From IMG/VR virus record IMGVR_UViG_3300035698_006643, positions 1 through 64,000 of that record: a stretch of 64,000 nt of DNA; one strand, given 5' to 3'. Position 1 is the first letter of the stretch. Each line of letters opens with the position of its first letter. Below the pieces are notes generated by a model. It made no database searches, had not been told where the DNA came from, and saw nothing but the letters and a program-made list of their open reading frames with translations. The stretch is from a virus. Below are positions 51,123-57,724 of this stretch, one piece after another. Both the position numbers and the translations under genes were made by a program.

Positions 51123-51404
51123 CTAACCTTCCAGTTCGTAGACCAGGCGGTCTACTAGTAGGTACCAGAGTGCTATCGCCCGTTCTTCACCCATTTCATT
51201 CTGGATGTAGGGGCTTCTAGCCCGTTCAATCAACTTCTGATAAAACCAGACGGTCAGACGTTCTTCAACCCTTGCCCCGTACCCAATGAAGCTGGCACAG
51301 AAAAGAACAATCGAACAGAGGACAGTCAGTACTAACCGATAGGCCAGTAGTCCGCTAGGAAGTTCAATCCCTTTCATCAAAGCTGTAGCTGTTTTATGGT
51401 CCAT
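51123..51404 (-). CDS. Small membrane protein, 93 aa
   Basis: One clear hydrophobic helix, YRLVLTVLCSIVLFCASFIG, lies at residues 22-41, preceded by a short polar start and followed by an Arg-containing segment. The N-terminus is probably inside or outside depending on charges I cannot settle. The soluble part is helical (EERAIALWYLLVDRLVYEL). It might be a holin-like or membrane accessory protein, but a holin usually has a second helix or clearer tail. GGAGG precedes the ATG. Function unknown. Confidence 0.75.
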   Translation of the reverse strand: MDHKTATALMKGIELPSGLLAYRLVLTVLCSIVLFCASFIGYGARVEERLTVWFYQKLIERARSPYIQNEMGEERAIALWYLLVDRLVYELEG

Positions 51405-51477
51405 AAACCTTCAACCTCCATCCTATCATACAGAGGAAACTTGAGGTTTAGCGATTATTGGGCCTGGGAATGGGCGA

Positions 51478-52374
51478 TTAGTCGCTGACTAGGTCGAAGA
51501 ATTCTTCAAGCTGTCCTTCCCTTTGAAGTGACTTGATGACGACGTCGATGATGTTTTGAACCTTGTCCCTGACCTTGCGGGCACGGTTTCGGACTGTCCT
51601 CCAATCCTTAACCTCTATATCTTCATTCAGTCGAATCAGTTCCTTGGCAGCCTGTGAAGTTGTCATCCCGTTCTCAAAGACCAATTCAAAAAGCTTCAGG
51701 TACGAAATCGTGATTCCAGACTTCGTCTTGTTCTCTTCTTCACGGTCTCTTCGGATAAGGTCTTTGTAGATGTTGTCTACGACACTTCTCCACGCCGGGT
51801 GCTTCCACCAGTCTTTCTGCTTGATTCCTTTCTCCTGTGTGTCGTCGAGTACCTTTTCGACGACCTGGAGCATCAGCCTTTCATCCGGGTGGCCTTCGTC
51901 ATTCTTTACTGTGTCCAGACTAACTTCCTTACGTACCTTGACCCCTTCGTTCTTCAAATAGGTGTAAGCGGCGTTCTTCATAGCGACTAGGACATACGCC
52001 TTTGCATCAGCGAAATCCTTGCCGTCCAGATTTGACTGGAGATGGTGGAATTTTGTCCCCAGGAATTCAGTCAGTTTGTTCTGGATGATTTCTTCAGCAA
52101 TGTCAGTCCGTTGGGAAATCTTGACTACGGTATTGAAAATTTGGTTCCCGAAGTTCCGGATGTCAGGGTGCTTGCGGTCGATACGTCCGTTTGGAAGGGT
52201 GGGTACAATGACACCAGCCCGTTGGAGGACTTTGGCGATACCCAACCCGAGGCTGTTGTATGTTGTTGATGCCAACATATCGGAGTACGCAATCCTTAGC
52301 CGCATAGGTTCTGGAATTGACGCCCATTTTTCCATAGCGGCTTCACGAAGACAGAAAGCATTGACTTGGTTCAT
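51478..52374 (-). CDS. Sigma-70-family-like protein (region 2-like and C-terminal helix-turn-helix)
   Basis: A 298-residue protein. The middle looks like a sigma region 2: a helix (DIAEEIIQNKLTEFLGT), then DAKAYVLVAMKNAAYTYLKN, corresponding to the AYLYTIARNxAIDYLR motif that binds core polymerase and melts promoters. The C-terminal part has helices with TTSQAAKELIRLNEDIEVKD, a possible helix-turn-helix of region 4 type, next to basic helices (RTVRNRARKVRDKVQNI). It is more divergent than the proteins at 52413 and 54611. Likely a phage sigma factor for middle or late genes. GGAGG precedes the ATG, and a CTATTTATAG element lies just upstream. Confidence 0.6.
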   Translation of the reverse strand: MNQVNAFCLREAAMEKWASIPEPMRLRIAYSDMLASTTYNSLGLGIAKVLQRAGVIVPTLPNGRIDRKHPDIRNFGNQIFNTVVKISQRTDIAEEIIQNKLTEFLGTKFHHLQSNLDGKDFADAKAYVLVAMKNAAYTYLKNEGVKVRKEVSLDTVKNDEGHPDERLMLQVVEKVLDDTQEKGIKQKDWWKHPAWRSVVDNIYKDLIRRDREEENKTKSGITISYLKLFELVFENGMTTSQAAKELIRLNEDIEVKDWRTVRNRARKVRDKVQNIIDVVIKSLQREGQLEEFFDLVSD

Positions 52375-52395
52375 AGCAACCCTCCACTAGAAGGG

Positions 52396-52414
52396 AGGCT
52401 ATAAATAGACAACT
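52396..52414 (-). promoter_or_regulatory. Putative promoter element (TATTTATAG)
   Basis: The minus strand reads GTTGTCTATTTATAGCCTC, 22-40 bases before the ATG at 52374. It is a looser version of the CGTTTATAR class seen before 10568, 12875 and 54563. Confidence 0.35.
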
Positions 52415-52976
52415 AAACTGTCAAGGCGTCTTGTATCGCCAGACGGCTCTTTTCTACGGTTTTGATGGGAACCTTGAGGTCCATGGCAATCTGCCGAGAC
52501 GTCTTTCCTTCAAGGATGTCCTGAAGAATCGTAGTCCCGTACTTGATACCCAGTGTCCGGACCCTTGCGAAAGTGTCCTTCACAATCAACTTTTCGAGGG
52601 GGTCGTCTTTCGTCGAAACCCCGTAGTACTCGTAACTAGAACCACCATCACCAGCATCATAGCCATCAGTGGTCAGGGCGAAAGTGTTGGGATTCCGATT
52701 GATTTTCGACATCTGATTCAGGAGATGATTTCGGACTGTGGTAATGAGGTAGGCTCTGAAGGGTCTGGATTTCCGACCTTCAATCACCCATTCCTCATTC
52801 AGGATGTGGTACCGCCCGATAATATCGTTGTCGATAAGGCGGGTCACAACATCCTGGAACATATCATCAACCGCCGAATTCCAGATTCGGTGTCGAAAGA
52901 TCACGCTCTTGATGCAGCCGGTGTACATTTGAACGAGCTCTGTGTAGTTTTGAGGTAGGTCACGGTAGATTTCCAT
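52413..52976 (-). CDS. Sigma-70-family (ECF-like) sigma factor
   Basis: A 187-residue protein with the two domains of an ECF sigma factor. Region 2 is seen in RIWNSAVDDMFQDVVTRLID and FRAYLITTVRNHLLNQM, which match the DLxQDVFxRL and AYLxxxxRNxxxD patterns. Region 4 is LQDILEGKTSRQIAMDLKVP followed by IKTVEKSRLAIQDAL, a helix-turn-helix for the -35 element. No signal for an anti-sigma factor is seen nearby. GGGGG lies before the ATG at 52976. It may direct host polymerase to one class of phage promoters. A shared promoter-like element lies about 110 bases upstream (53077). Confidence 0.82.
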   Translation of the reverse strand: MEIYRDLPQNYTELVQMYTGCIKSVIFRHRIWNSAVDDMFQDVVTRLIDNDIIGRYHILNEEWVIEGRKSRPFRAYLITTVRNHLLNQMSKINRNPNTFALTTDGYDAGDGGSSYEYYGVSTKDDPLEKLIVKDTFARVRTLGIKYGTTILQDILEGKTSRQIAMDLKVPIKTVEKSRLAIQDALTV

Positions 52977-53076
52977 CTGTTTCCCCCAGTGCTGGGGCTG
53001 TGCAAGATGCAGAGCCCGAGTCTGTTTCAGTTAGGCCGAACAGTGGTTCTTTGAACCGGGTCGGCCAGGGTTCAAC

Positions 53077-53108
53077 TTAAATACACCTAGTTTTCAGTCT
53101 GTGCCCTA
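53077..53108 (-). promoter_or_regulatory. Shared promoter-like element, looser copy
   Basis: The minus strand reads AGGGCACAGACTG, then about 9 bases, then GGTGTATTTAAG, upstream of the sigma gene at 52976 and overlapping the end of the small gene at 53087. GGGCA and TGTAT are 16-17 bases apart, as in the two closer copies at 50691 and 56611. Confidence 0.4.
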
Positions 53109-53305
53109 TAAACTTCATTCCGGCAAACGACATCGGACCAATTCAGTCCCAATGAGTTGACCGTATCACGAAGGCGGGAATAGGACGCATGGTCCCGCTT
53201 CAGTTTTTCTCGGATGGAAGTATAAGGGAGGTTCCGGAGCCGACACTCTTTGTGGAGCGACGTCTGCTTTTCCAGTAGCATTGCTCTTACGGTATGGTAA
53301 ACCAT
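53087..53305 (-). CDS. Hypothetical small basic protein, 72 aa
   Basis: Helical, basic protein (YHTVRAMLLEKQTSLHKECR, SIREKLKRDHASYSRLRDTV) that could include a helix-turn-helix-like pair (YTSIREKLKRDHAS). The ATG at 53305 was chosen since GGGGGGAG precedes it; an in-frame start lies at 53326. It sits between a virion-like protein and a sigma-like gene. A regulatory or DNA-binding role is possible. Confidence 0.65.
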   Translation of the reverse strand: MVYHTVRAMLLEKQTSLHKECRLRNLPYTSIREKLKRDHASYSRLRDTVNSLGLNWSDVVCRNEVYRAQTEN

Positions 53306-53377
53306 TATCTCCCCCCCTACCCGCACAAACTACTGGGTAGGTACGAAGGTGTCAAGGAAAAAGAAAGGGAGATGGTA

Positions 53378-54256
53378 TCAGATGAAATTGAGTGTCATTT
53401 GGTAGGCCGCTACCCCGCCACTACCCCGAACAAGTAGCTGCTTCGTAGCCCCCGATTCTCGGGCTAGAAACTCACCGGCTGGAATCAGGAATTCGTCACC
53501 TTCATCGTCATAGGCAACGTAGATGTCATTCAAGCTCAGGTTCTCAAGACGTATCCACCAGATTTGTCTGGGGAACACAATTAACTGACTGTCTGCGATG
53601 GTAGCCCCATTAGGGGCTGTCCCCTGAACCAACAGCACAGGAGCAGCGGTACGACCAATCAGTGAGTCAGTGACCATGTAGATTGCTTCACTGTAGGTTT
53701 CGGTTTCATAGACCTGGTAGGTATTGTTCAAGGAAGGGGCTGGAAGGGCCGGAGCCCCCGAAGTAGTAATCAGCGTCCCTAAAGCCGCTGCGATTGGGTA
53801 AGTCGTGATCACTGTTCCGAGTCCTTCCCCGACAAGCAATGTGTCTGTAGCTACCACTCCCAGGGCCGCAAAGTCTTTGCCAGGGCCTACAAAGGTATTC
53901 GCCCCTGTAATTGAGCCAGCTAAGGCCGCACCAGCGTACCGCTGGGGGGTAAGTTTCGTCACCTTCAGATAGAAGGTATGGTCAACGTCCAACGAATAGG
54001 TCGCTGGTGCAAAGATGAAGGAACAGCCTTTCTTACGGGCTGCCCCACAGATTTCCTGGGCGGCTTGCTTCACGCTATTCTGGTCAACAAAACCGTAGTT
54101 GCTGTGGAACCTCTTGATTTCAGTGTACGAACCACTGAGGGTCTGACTTGCTTCTACGATGTAGATGACGCCGGGGGTCGTATGGTCATTGAATAGGAGT
54201 TCAATAACACCCCGAGCTTTCGTCAGGTTGTTGTAGGGCTGTGTCAGTTGAAGCAT
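53378..54256 (-). CDS. Virion-like beta-rich protein, 292 aa
   Basis: A Gly/Ala/Thr-rich, strand-rich protein: GVIELLFNDHTTPGVIYIVE, KKGCSFIFAPATYSLDVDHT, GAALAGSITGANTFVGPG, AAVLLVQGTAPNGATIADSQ-like segments and a neat C-terminus (RGSGGVAAYQMTLNFI). Such composition is usual for tail or surface virion proteins. There is no signal peptide or enzyme motif. AGAGGG lies before the ATG. A structural protein within an otherwise regulatory stretch suggests a new transcription unit. Exact role unknown. Confidence 0.68.
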   Translation of the reverse strand: MLQLTQPYNNLTKARGVIELLFNDHTTPGVIYIVEASQTLSGSYTEIKRFHSNYGFVDQNSVKQAAQEICGAARKKGCSFIFAPATYSLDVDHTFYLKVTKLTPQRYAGAALAGSITGANTFVGPGKDFAALGVVATDTLLVGEGLGTVITTYPIAAALGTLITTSGAPALPAPSLNNTYQVYETETYSEAIYMVTDSLIGRTAAPVLLVQGTAPNGATIADSQLIVFPRQIWWIRLENLSLNDIYVAYDDEGDEFLIPAGEFLARESGATKQLLVRGSGGVAAYQMTLNFI

Positions 54257-54314
54257 TGGTTCCCTCTTAGGCCGTCACTTTCCATTTGCCACCACGGTAG
54301 GTCAGTTCAGCGAA

Positions 54315-54563
54315 TCACGTCTGCGTCTGGTTCGTCACAATGAGTTCTGTCCAACCTTTGTAATTCCGGTACTCTTCCGGGGTTCCGTAGGGCCCTCGAG
54401 CACCTTCAGACATATCCAACGGTGGATTTTCAGGGTTGTTCTTGACGATTTCTTTCAAGGCTTTCTTCGTCTTTGCCTTGCTGTAGATTGCTAGATTCAG
54501 CGTCGGGGAGTACCCGGCCATTTTCCGTGAAGCGACCCGATTAGCGATAGTAGAGCAATTCAT
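54315..54563 (-). CDS. Hypothetical small basic protein, 82 aa
   Basis: Short protein with a basic N-terminal part (IANRVASRKMAGYSPTLNLA) and a Pro/Gly/Asp-rich end (NPENPPLDMSEGARGPYGTP). The ASRKMAG and AKTKKALKEIV segments suggest contact with DNA or RNA. AAGGAGG precedes the ATG and a CGTTTATAAC element lies upstream, so it is likely well expressed under the same class of promoter as head genes. Confidence 0.7.
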   Translation of the reverse strand: MNCSTIANRVASRKMAGYSPTLNLAIYSKAKTKKALKEIVKNNPENPPLDMSEGARGPYGTPEEYRNYKGWTELIVTNQTQT

Positions 54564-54589
54564 TAGGAACCTCCTTGCTACCAGTCCCC

Positions 54590-54612
54590 AGTTATAAACG
54601 AAGTATGAAGTC
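54590..54612 (-). promoter_or_regulatory. Putative promoter element (CGTTTATAA)
   Basis: The minus strand reads CATACTTCGTTTATAACTGG just upstream of the gene at 54563, sharing TTCGTTTATA with the element before 12875. The motif sits 30-50 bases before the ATG. Confidence 0.45.
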
Positions 54613-55120
54613 AGGCTTCGATGAAGATGTTCTGCCAGATGGTCGTTTCCATATCAGCGATAGCGTTCCTTGTCCTGGGTAGGCTCCAGGCCAACTGTCG
54701 AGAAATCTCAGTATCTGATTTCTGTTCGCACCACCGTAATCGGAAAAGGAAACGGAATAGGAAGGTCGGGGCTAGGAAAGCGTCGATTTGGTGTACCACT
54801 TCTCGGTTTTCAAATCCCTTCATCATCTCTTCGTGCCACACGTCCATTTTTCGCTCGGAAGTGTTGCACAGTACTTCCTTCGAGTAGCGTCGGTTGTGTC
54901 GATTAAGATTCAAAGCCGTAGACCGGGCGACCATATAGATGTACGACGACGGCTTCATCCCACGGGCGGTATCAAATGAATTAGACCCCTTGTTTTTCTT
55001 CAAAAGGGCTACACAGACTTCCTGAATCAAATCCTCTGGGGGGATGCCATAGGTTCGGAACCTCTTGTGGACCATTCGTACCACGTCAGGATAGTAGGTA
55101 TTCAAGTCTATGCCCGCCAA
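54611..55120 (-). CDS. Sigma-70-family (ECF-like) sigma factor, TTG start
   Basis: A 169-residue protein with a clear region 2: RTYGIPPEDLIQEVCVALLK, then SSYIYMVARSTALNLNRHNR, matching the DLxQEVxxxLL and YIYxVARxxALxxxR patterns. The C-terminal half has WCEQKSDTEISRQLAWSLPR followed by TRNAIADME, a helix-turn-helix like region 4. It starts with TTG at 55120 after AGAGGGGG, an unusual start that may keep expression low. It lies opposite and next to the candidate RNA gene. Third clear sigma-type protein here. Confidence 0.78.
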   Translation of the reverse strand: MAGIDLNTYYPDVVRMVHKRFRTYGIPPEDLIQEVCVALLKKNKGSNSFDTARGMKPSSYIYMVARSTALNLNRHNRRYSKEVLCNTSERKMDVWHEEMMKGFENREVVHQIDAFLAPTFLFRFLFRLRWCEQKSDTEISRQLAWSLPRTRNAIADMETTIWQNIFIEA

Positions 55121-55186
55121 TTTTTCCCCCTCTATACCTGTTTTCTACACGTCTGGGTGGGGTTGGGTCAAGAGAAAAATCCCCAC

Positions 55187-55216
55187 TTTCCAAAACAATA
55201 GTTGAAATGGTATAAT
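55187..55216 (+). promoter_or_regulatory. Sigma70-like promoter pointing into the candidate RNA
   Basis: On the + strand TTTCCA (55187-55192) is followed after 18 bases by a perfect TATAAT (55211-55216). This is against the direction of nearly all genes here. No + strand gene follows, but a structured stretch does. Confidence 0.6.
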
Positions 55217-55221
55217 AGGGT

Positions 55222-55370
55222 CTAGACTGGCACGCTAAACTTTGGATCGACCCGGTGGTCTAGCTACCAGCCGGCGACACTGAAGTCTTCAGCGAACGGT
55301 GTGAGTAACCAGCCGCCAGGAATGGTACTTGGCCAGTCGTCCAGCACGGGACGGCTGGCCTCTATTCGTT
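55222..55370 (+). ncRNA. Candidate structured non-coding RNA of about 150 nt
   Basis: Between the sigma gene at 55120 and the gene ending at 55362 there is no reading frame, but there is dense self-complementarity. CCGGTGGT (55252-55259) pairs with ACCA-G-CCGG (55266-55274); CTAGAC (55222-55227) can pair with GTCTAG (55258-55263); and ACAC (55277-55280) can pair with GTGT (55299-55302) around CTGAAGTCTTCAG. A 12-bp hairpin (55331-55360) with a U-containing tail (TCTATTCGTT) could end it. It follows a TATAAT promoter on the same strand. I do not recognise it as a known riboswitch or RNA class. Confidence 0.5.
55331..55360. terminator. 12-bp inverted repeat, probable two-way terminator
   Basis: GGCCAGTCGTCC, AGCACG, GGACGGCTGGCC: twelve pairs with one G-U. 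It lies one base after the stop of the minus-strand gene at 55362 and at the end of the candidate + strand RNA, so it may serve both. U-rich tail is weak on + (TCTATTCGTT) and absent on minus. Confidence 0.6.
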
Positions 55371-55745
55371 AATGTCACCGATGATGATGTAATTGGGTTT
55401 GCATAGCGGGTTAGAATCTAAGAAGAAGGTGTACCACAGAATCGTGGTCATTATCGGGTTGTCCGTGTACACCGGTGAATCCCCGATCCAAATGCGATGA
55501 ACTTTACTACCACCTACCGGGAAATCAATCCGTTCCTGATTGCGGTTGTGGACAACCTTACAGGGTTTCAGTCCAGTATCGTTCAGTATGAACCAGTTCT
55601 TGATGGTCACGATGTCCTGACTGTGGCAGAGAACTAGTGACTGCCAGACCCGTGACCCTTCTTGCAGGATTGAGTCCTTGATACCTTGTAGAAGTATCGG
55701 GACAGAAGGGTCCCACCAATCAGGTTCTAGGTTTACTTGAGCCAT
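55362..55745 (-). CDS. Hypothetical protein, 127 aa
   Basis: Strand-rich small protein with SVPILLQGIKDSILQEGSRV, WQSLVLCHSQDIVTIKNWFI and YIIIGDINE at the end. The ATG at 55745 is chosen; a GTG two codons earlier also has the GGCGGG context. The start overlaps the end of the upstream gene. The pattern of conserved-looking Trp and Asp residues (EPDWWDPSVP) is suggestive of a folded domain, but nothing is recognised. Confidence 0.66.
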   Translation of the reverse strand: MAQVNLEPDWWDPSVPILLQGIKDSILQEGSRVWQSLVLCHSQDIVTIKNWFILNDTGLKPCKVVHNRNQERIDFPVGGSKVHRIWIGDSPVYTDNPIMTTILWYTFFLDSNPLCKPNYIIIGDINE

Positions 55746-56581
55746 ACCCACCCGCCAGCGCCTCGTTGGACTTCAGCCATACGAAGAATTGCAGTACATA
55801 CCGACCCTTGATAGTTCTTCGCCGGGGTCGTGGGTTTCTTGTGGCCGTTCTTGATCAAGATATTGGCAAGGTCACGGTAGTGCATCGCCATCCCAGGGGG
55901 ACTTGTTTCCAGGATTTCATAGACGAAATGCGAAATCCCAAGCCCCCGTTTTTTGCTAAGGGTGGTTTGAATTCGGTACGTGTCAAGCAGGGCAATCCCT
56001 TCGATGGGTCGAGGGGACAAGTCACCTGAATTGATTTTGATTGCACTACCCCTACTACCCTTCATCATATAAGCCCTATCAGCGGCGGCTGAAGAGGCGG
56101 CTGCTTCAGCCGCTTCCTTCATCGTAATTTTTCGACGGTCTTCAAGGACAGCCCTTTTCTCAGCAGCCCCTGGAACGACTTGCTTGTTCACTGGGACCAT
56201 CGGAAGAATCTTGGACTGGTCTACATCTTCAGGTTCGATTCCCAAGGTTTTGGCAAAAGCCAGCAAAGCTTCAGTCCCGACGTGTGGCGGTTCTTCTCCA
56301 GCCAACCATTGACGGACATAGTGTTCAGCGGTCAGTTCCAGATATTCTGGGGTCCAGTTGGTATCAGCAGACAAAGGAATTCTCAGTGCCCGACATTCAC
56401 GAATGAGCATCAAGCATCTTTCCTTGGTTTCAACTATCCAGCCGAAACAGTCGTCTTTGTTCCGGTAATACGATGACTGGTCTTTTCGGGACACCTTCCC
56501 ACAGAAGGTAGCCCACCAGCCCATACCAGCGGTATAGGTTGGACCTGTAGTGTCAAAATGCGGTGACTGTGGCATTGCCAT
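55733..56581 (-). CDS. HARE-HTH-like DNA-binding protein, 282 aa
   Basis: The N-terminal part (about 1-100) is a mixed domain with SRKDQSSYYRNKDDCFGWIV; a central linker is rich in Ala and Lys (TMKEAAEAAASSAAADRAYM). The C-terminal 75 residues look like a HARE-HTH winged helix: HFVYEILETSPPGMAMHYRD, LANILIKNGHKK and AKNYQGSVCTAILRMAE, the region used in RNA polymerase delta subunit and chromatin proteins to read DNA. It may be a transcription regulator. GGAGG precedes the ATG and a strong shared promoter-like element lies upstream. Confidence 0.66.
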   Translation of the reverse strand: MAMPQSPHFDTTGPTYTAGMGWWATFCGKVSRKDQSSYYRNKDDCFGWIVETKERCLMLIRECRALRIPLSADTNWTPEYLELTAEHYVRQWLAGEEPPHVGTEALLAFAKTLGIEPEDVDQSKILPMVPVNKQVVPGAAEKRAVLEDRRKITMKEAAEAAASSAAADRAYMMKGSRGSAIKINSGDLSPRPIEGIALLDTYRIQTTLSKKRGLGISHFVYEILETSPPGMAMHYRDLANILIKNGHKKPTTPAKNYQGSVCTAILRMAEVQRGAGGWVWLK

Positions 56582-56610
56582 TGTGGACCTCCGTCGTAGT
56601 TTCTACTGAG

Positions 56611-56642
56611 GTAGATACACTCTGAGGTCAGAGTTGTGCCCC
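56611..56642 (-). promoter_or_regulatory. Shared promoter-like element, close copy of 50691
   Basis: The minus strand reads GGGCACAACTC, then 8 variable bases, then GAGTGTATCTAC before the gene at 56581, the same layout and spacing as at 50691-50722. Conservation is high at the ends and low in the middle, as expected for a promoter. Confidence 0.6.
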
Positions 56643-56660
56643 AAAAAGTTTGAAGCCGCC

Positions 56661-56933
56661 CTAATCGAAGTCTGGATTCTCCACGACCTGCCAGTGCCAA
56701 ACCGGTTGTCGGTCCTTGGTGTGGTACAGCATCCTTCTGAGTAAGCCCTGTTCAGCCATCCTCAAAAGTATCTTCCCATTCCGGTCTAAGAATCGTTTCC
56801 GATGTTCCCCACCCTTGGCCCATTCCGTGAAATTGAACCGGTCTATCAAAAATGCGGCCCGCCTGGTCGTGAACCACAAATTCCTGAAGTTGTTCCACAG
56901 AATCATAGCAGCGTCTGTGTACATTGGGTTCAT
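56661..56933 (-). CDS. Hypothetical small protein, 90 aa
   Basis: Helical, basic protein with NNFRNLWFTTRRAAFLIDRF and RKRFLDRNGKILLRMAEQGL, then LLRRMLYHTKDRQPVWHW, which resembles a small winged-helix end. ATGA overlap with the gene before it shows coupling. It may be a transcription factor subunit. No family recognised. Confidence 0.68.
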   Translation of the reverse strand: MNPMYTDAAMILWNNFRNLWFTTRRAAFLIDRFNFTEWAKGGEHRKRFLDRNGKILLRMAEQGLLRRMLYHTKDRQPVWHWQVVENPDFD

Positions 56934-57718
56934 GGGATGAACAGGTCGATGACTGGGCCGAAGTACAGAACTTCGGCTGGTAGGGGTGGAATAGGAATTG
57001 GAACCAACTTCGAGACATCAAGATGGGGTGCTGGTTGTTCAAAGGGAATGTAGCTGTCGAACTCCGTGTGGAGCTTTGTCTTTGGGATGAATAGTTCAGC
57101 ATCAAACGGGACCAGGAGGACGGTTCGGTAGATACTACGGGAGAACTCCAACTTGCAAACGAATTGAAGATTCGTCTTCGACCGCTCCCACATAAATTCT
57201 ATCGGGCCTTCCTTCCACAGTCCCAAGATTTCAATGAGGTCCCTGGCTTCACCCCAATCCAACAGGAAAGCCAAAGTACCGCCCGATGTAGGCTTCGACG
57301 CTACAACGAAGTCCATTATGTGTCTGGCGTACAGGTACAGATACGGACATTGCTGAGCCGTTGTAGCCGCCCTGAGATTCCGAGGCTGTCGAAGGAATGG
57401 GCTTGAATACCCCCGAGAAGAACAAGCCATCTTCCCGGCTTGGGTCAGTAGTTTCCTAACGGTAGATGAACGTGCCCCAAGTGGGATGGGAACTCTTCCC
57501 ATCACTTCGCCTTGTCCGTCCCTCACGGTAAACATCAGCCCGTACATCGTCTCGGCCCCGGTTCTTACCTGGACTTCGTCAAAATGAATGGTCTTCTTGT
57601 AGGGGTGGGTGTGAACCTGGTATGGGGCGATGGTGTTGCCGAAGGCATTCGATACAGCACCTATGATGATATTCCGTTCACTGGAATCGTAGGTGTATGA
57701 GACTGTAGCTTCAACCAT
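56930..57718 (-). CDS. Hypothetical protein, 262 aa
   Basis: Unknown. It is strand-rich at the start (TVSYTYDSSERNIIIGAVSN) and has a helical middle with QCPYLYLYARHIMDFVVASK, then a Pro-rich C-terminus (VPIPIPPLPAEVLYFGPVID). It follows nrdJ by six bases and is probably co-transcribed; whether it has a link to nucleotide metabolism is not clear. It overlaps the next gene by ATGA. No catalytic motif identified. Confidence 0.72.
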   Translation of the reverse strand: MVEATVSYTYDSSERNIIIGAVSNAFGNTIAPYQVHTHPYKKTIHFDEVQVRTGAETMYGLMFTVRDGQGEVMGRVPIPLGARSSTVRKLLTQAGKMACSSRGYSSPFLRQPRNLRAATTAQQCPYLYLYARHIMDFVVASKPTSGGTLAFLLDWGEARDLIEILGLWKEGPIEFMWERSKTNLQFVCKLEFSRSIYRTVLLVPFDAELFIPKTKLHTEFDSYIPFEQPAPHLDVSKLVPIPIPPLPAEVLYFGPVIDLFIP

Positions 57719-57724
57719 CCTGAA

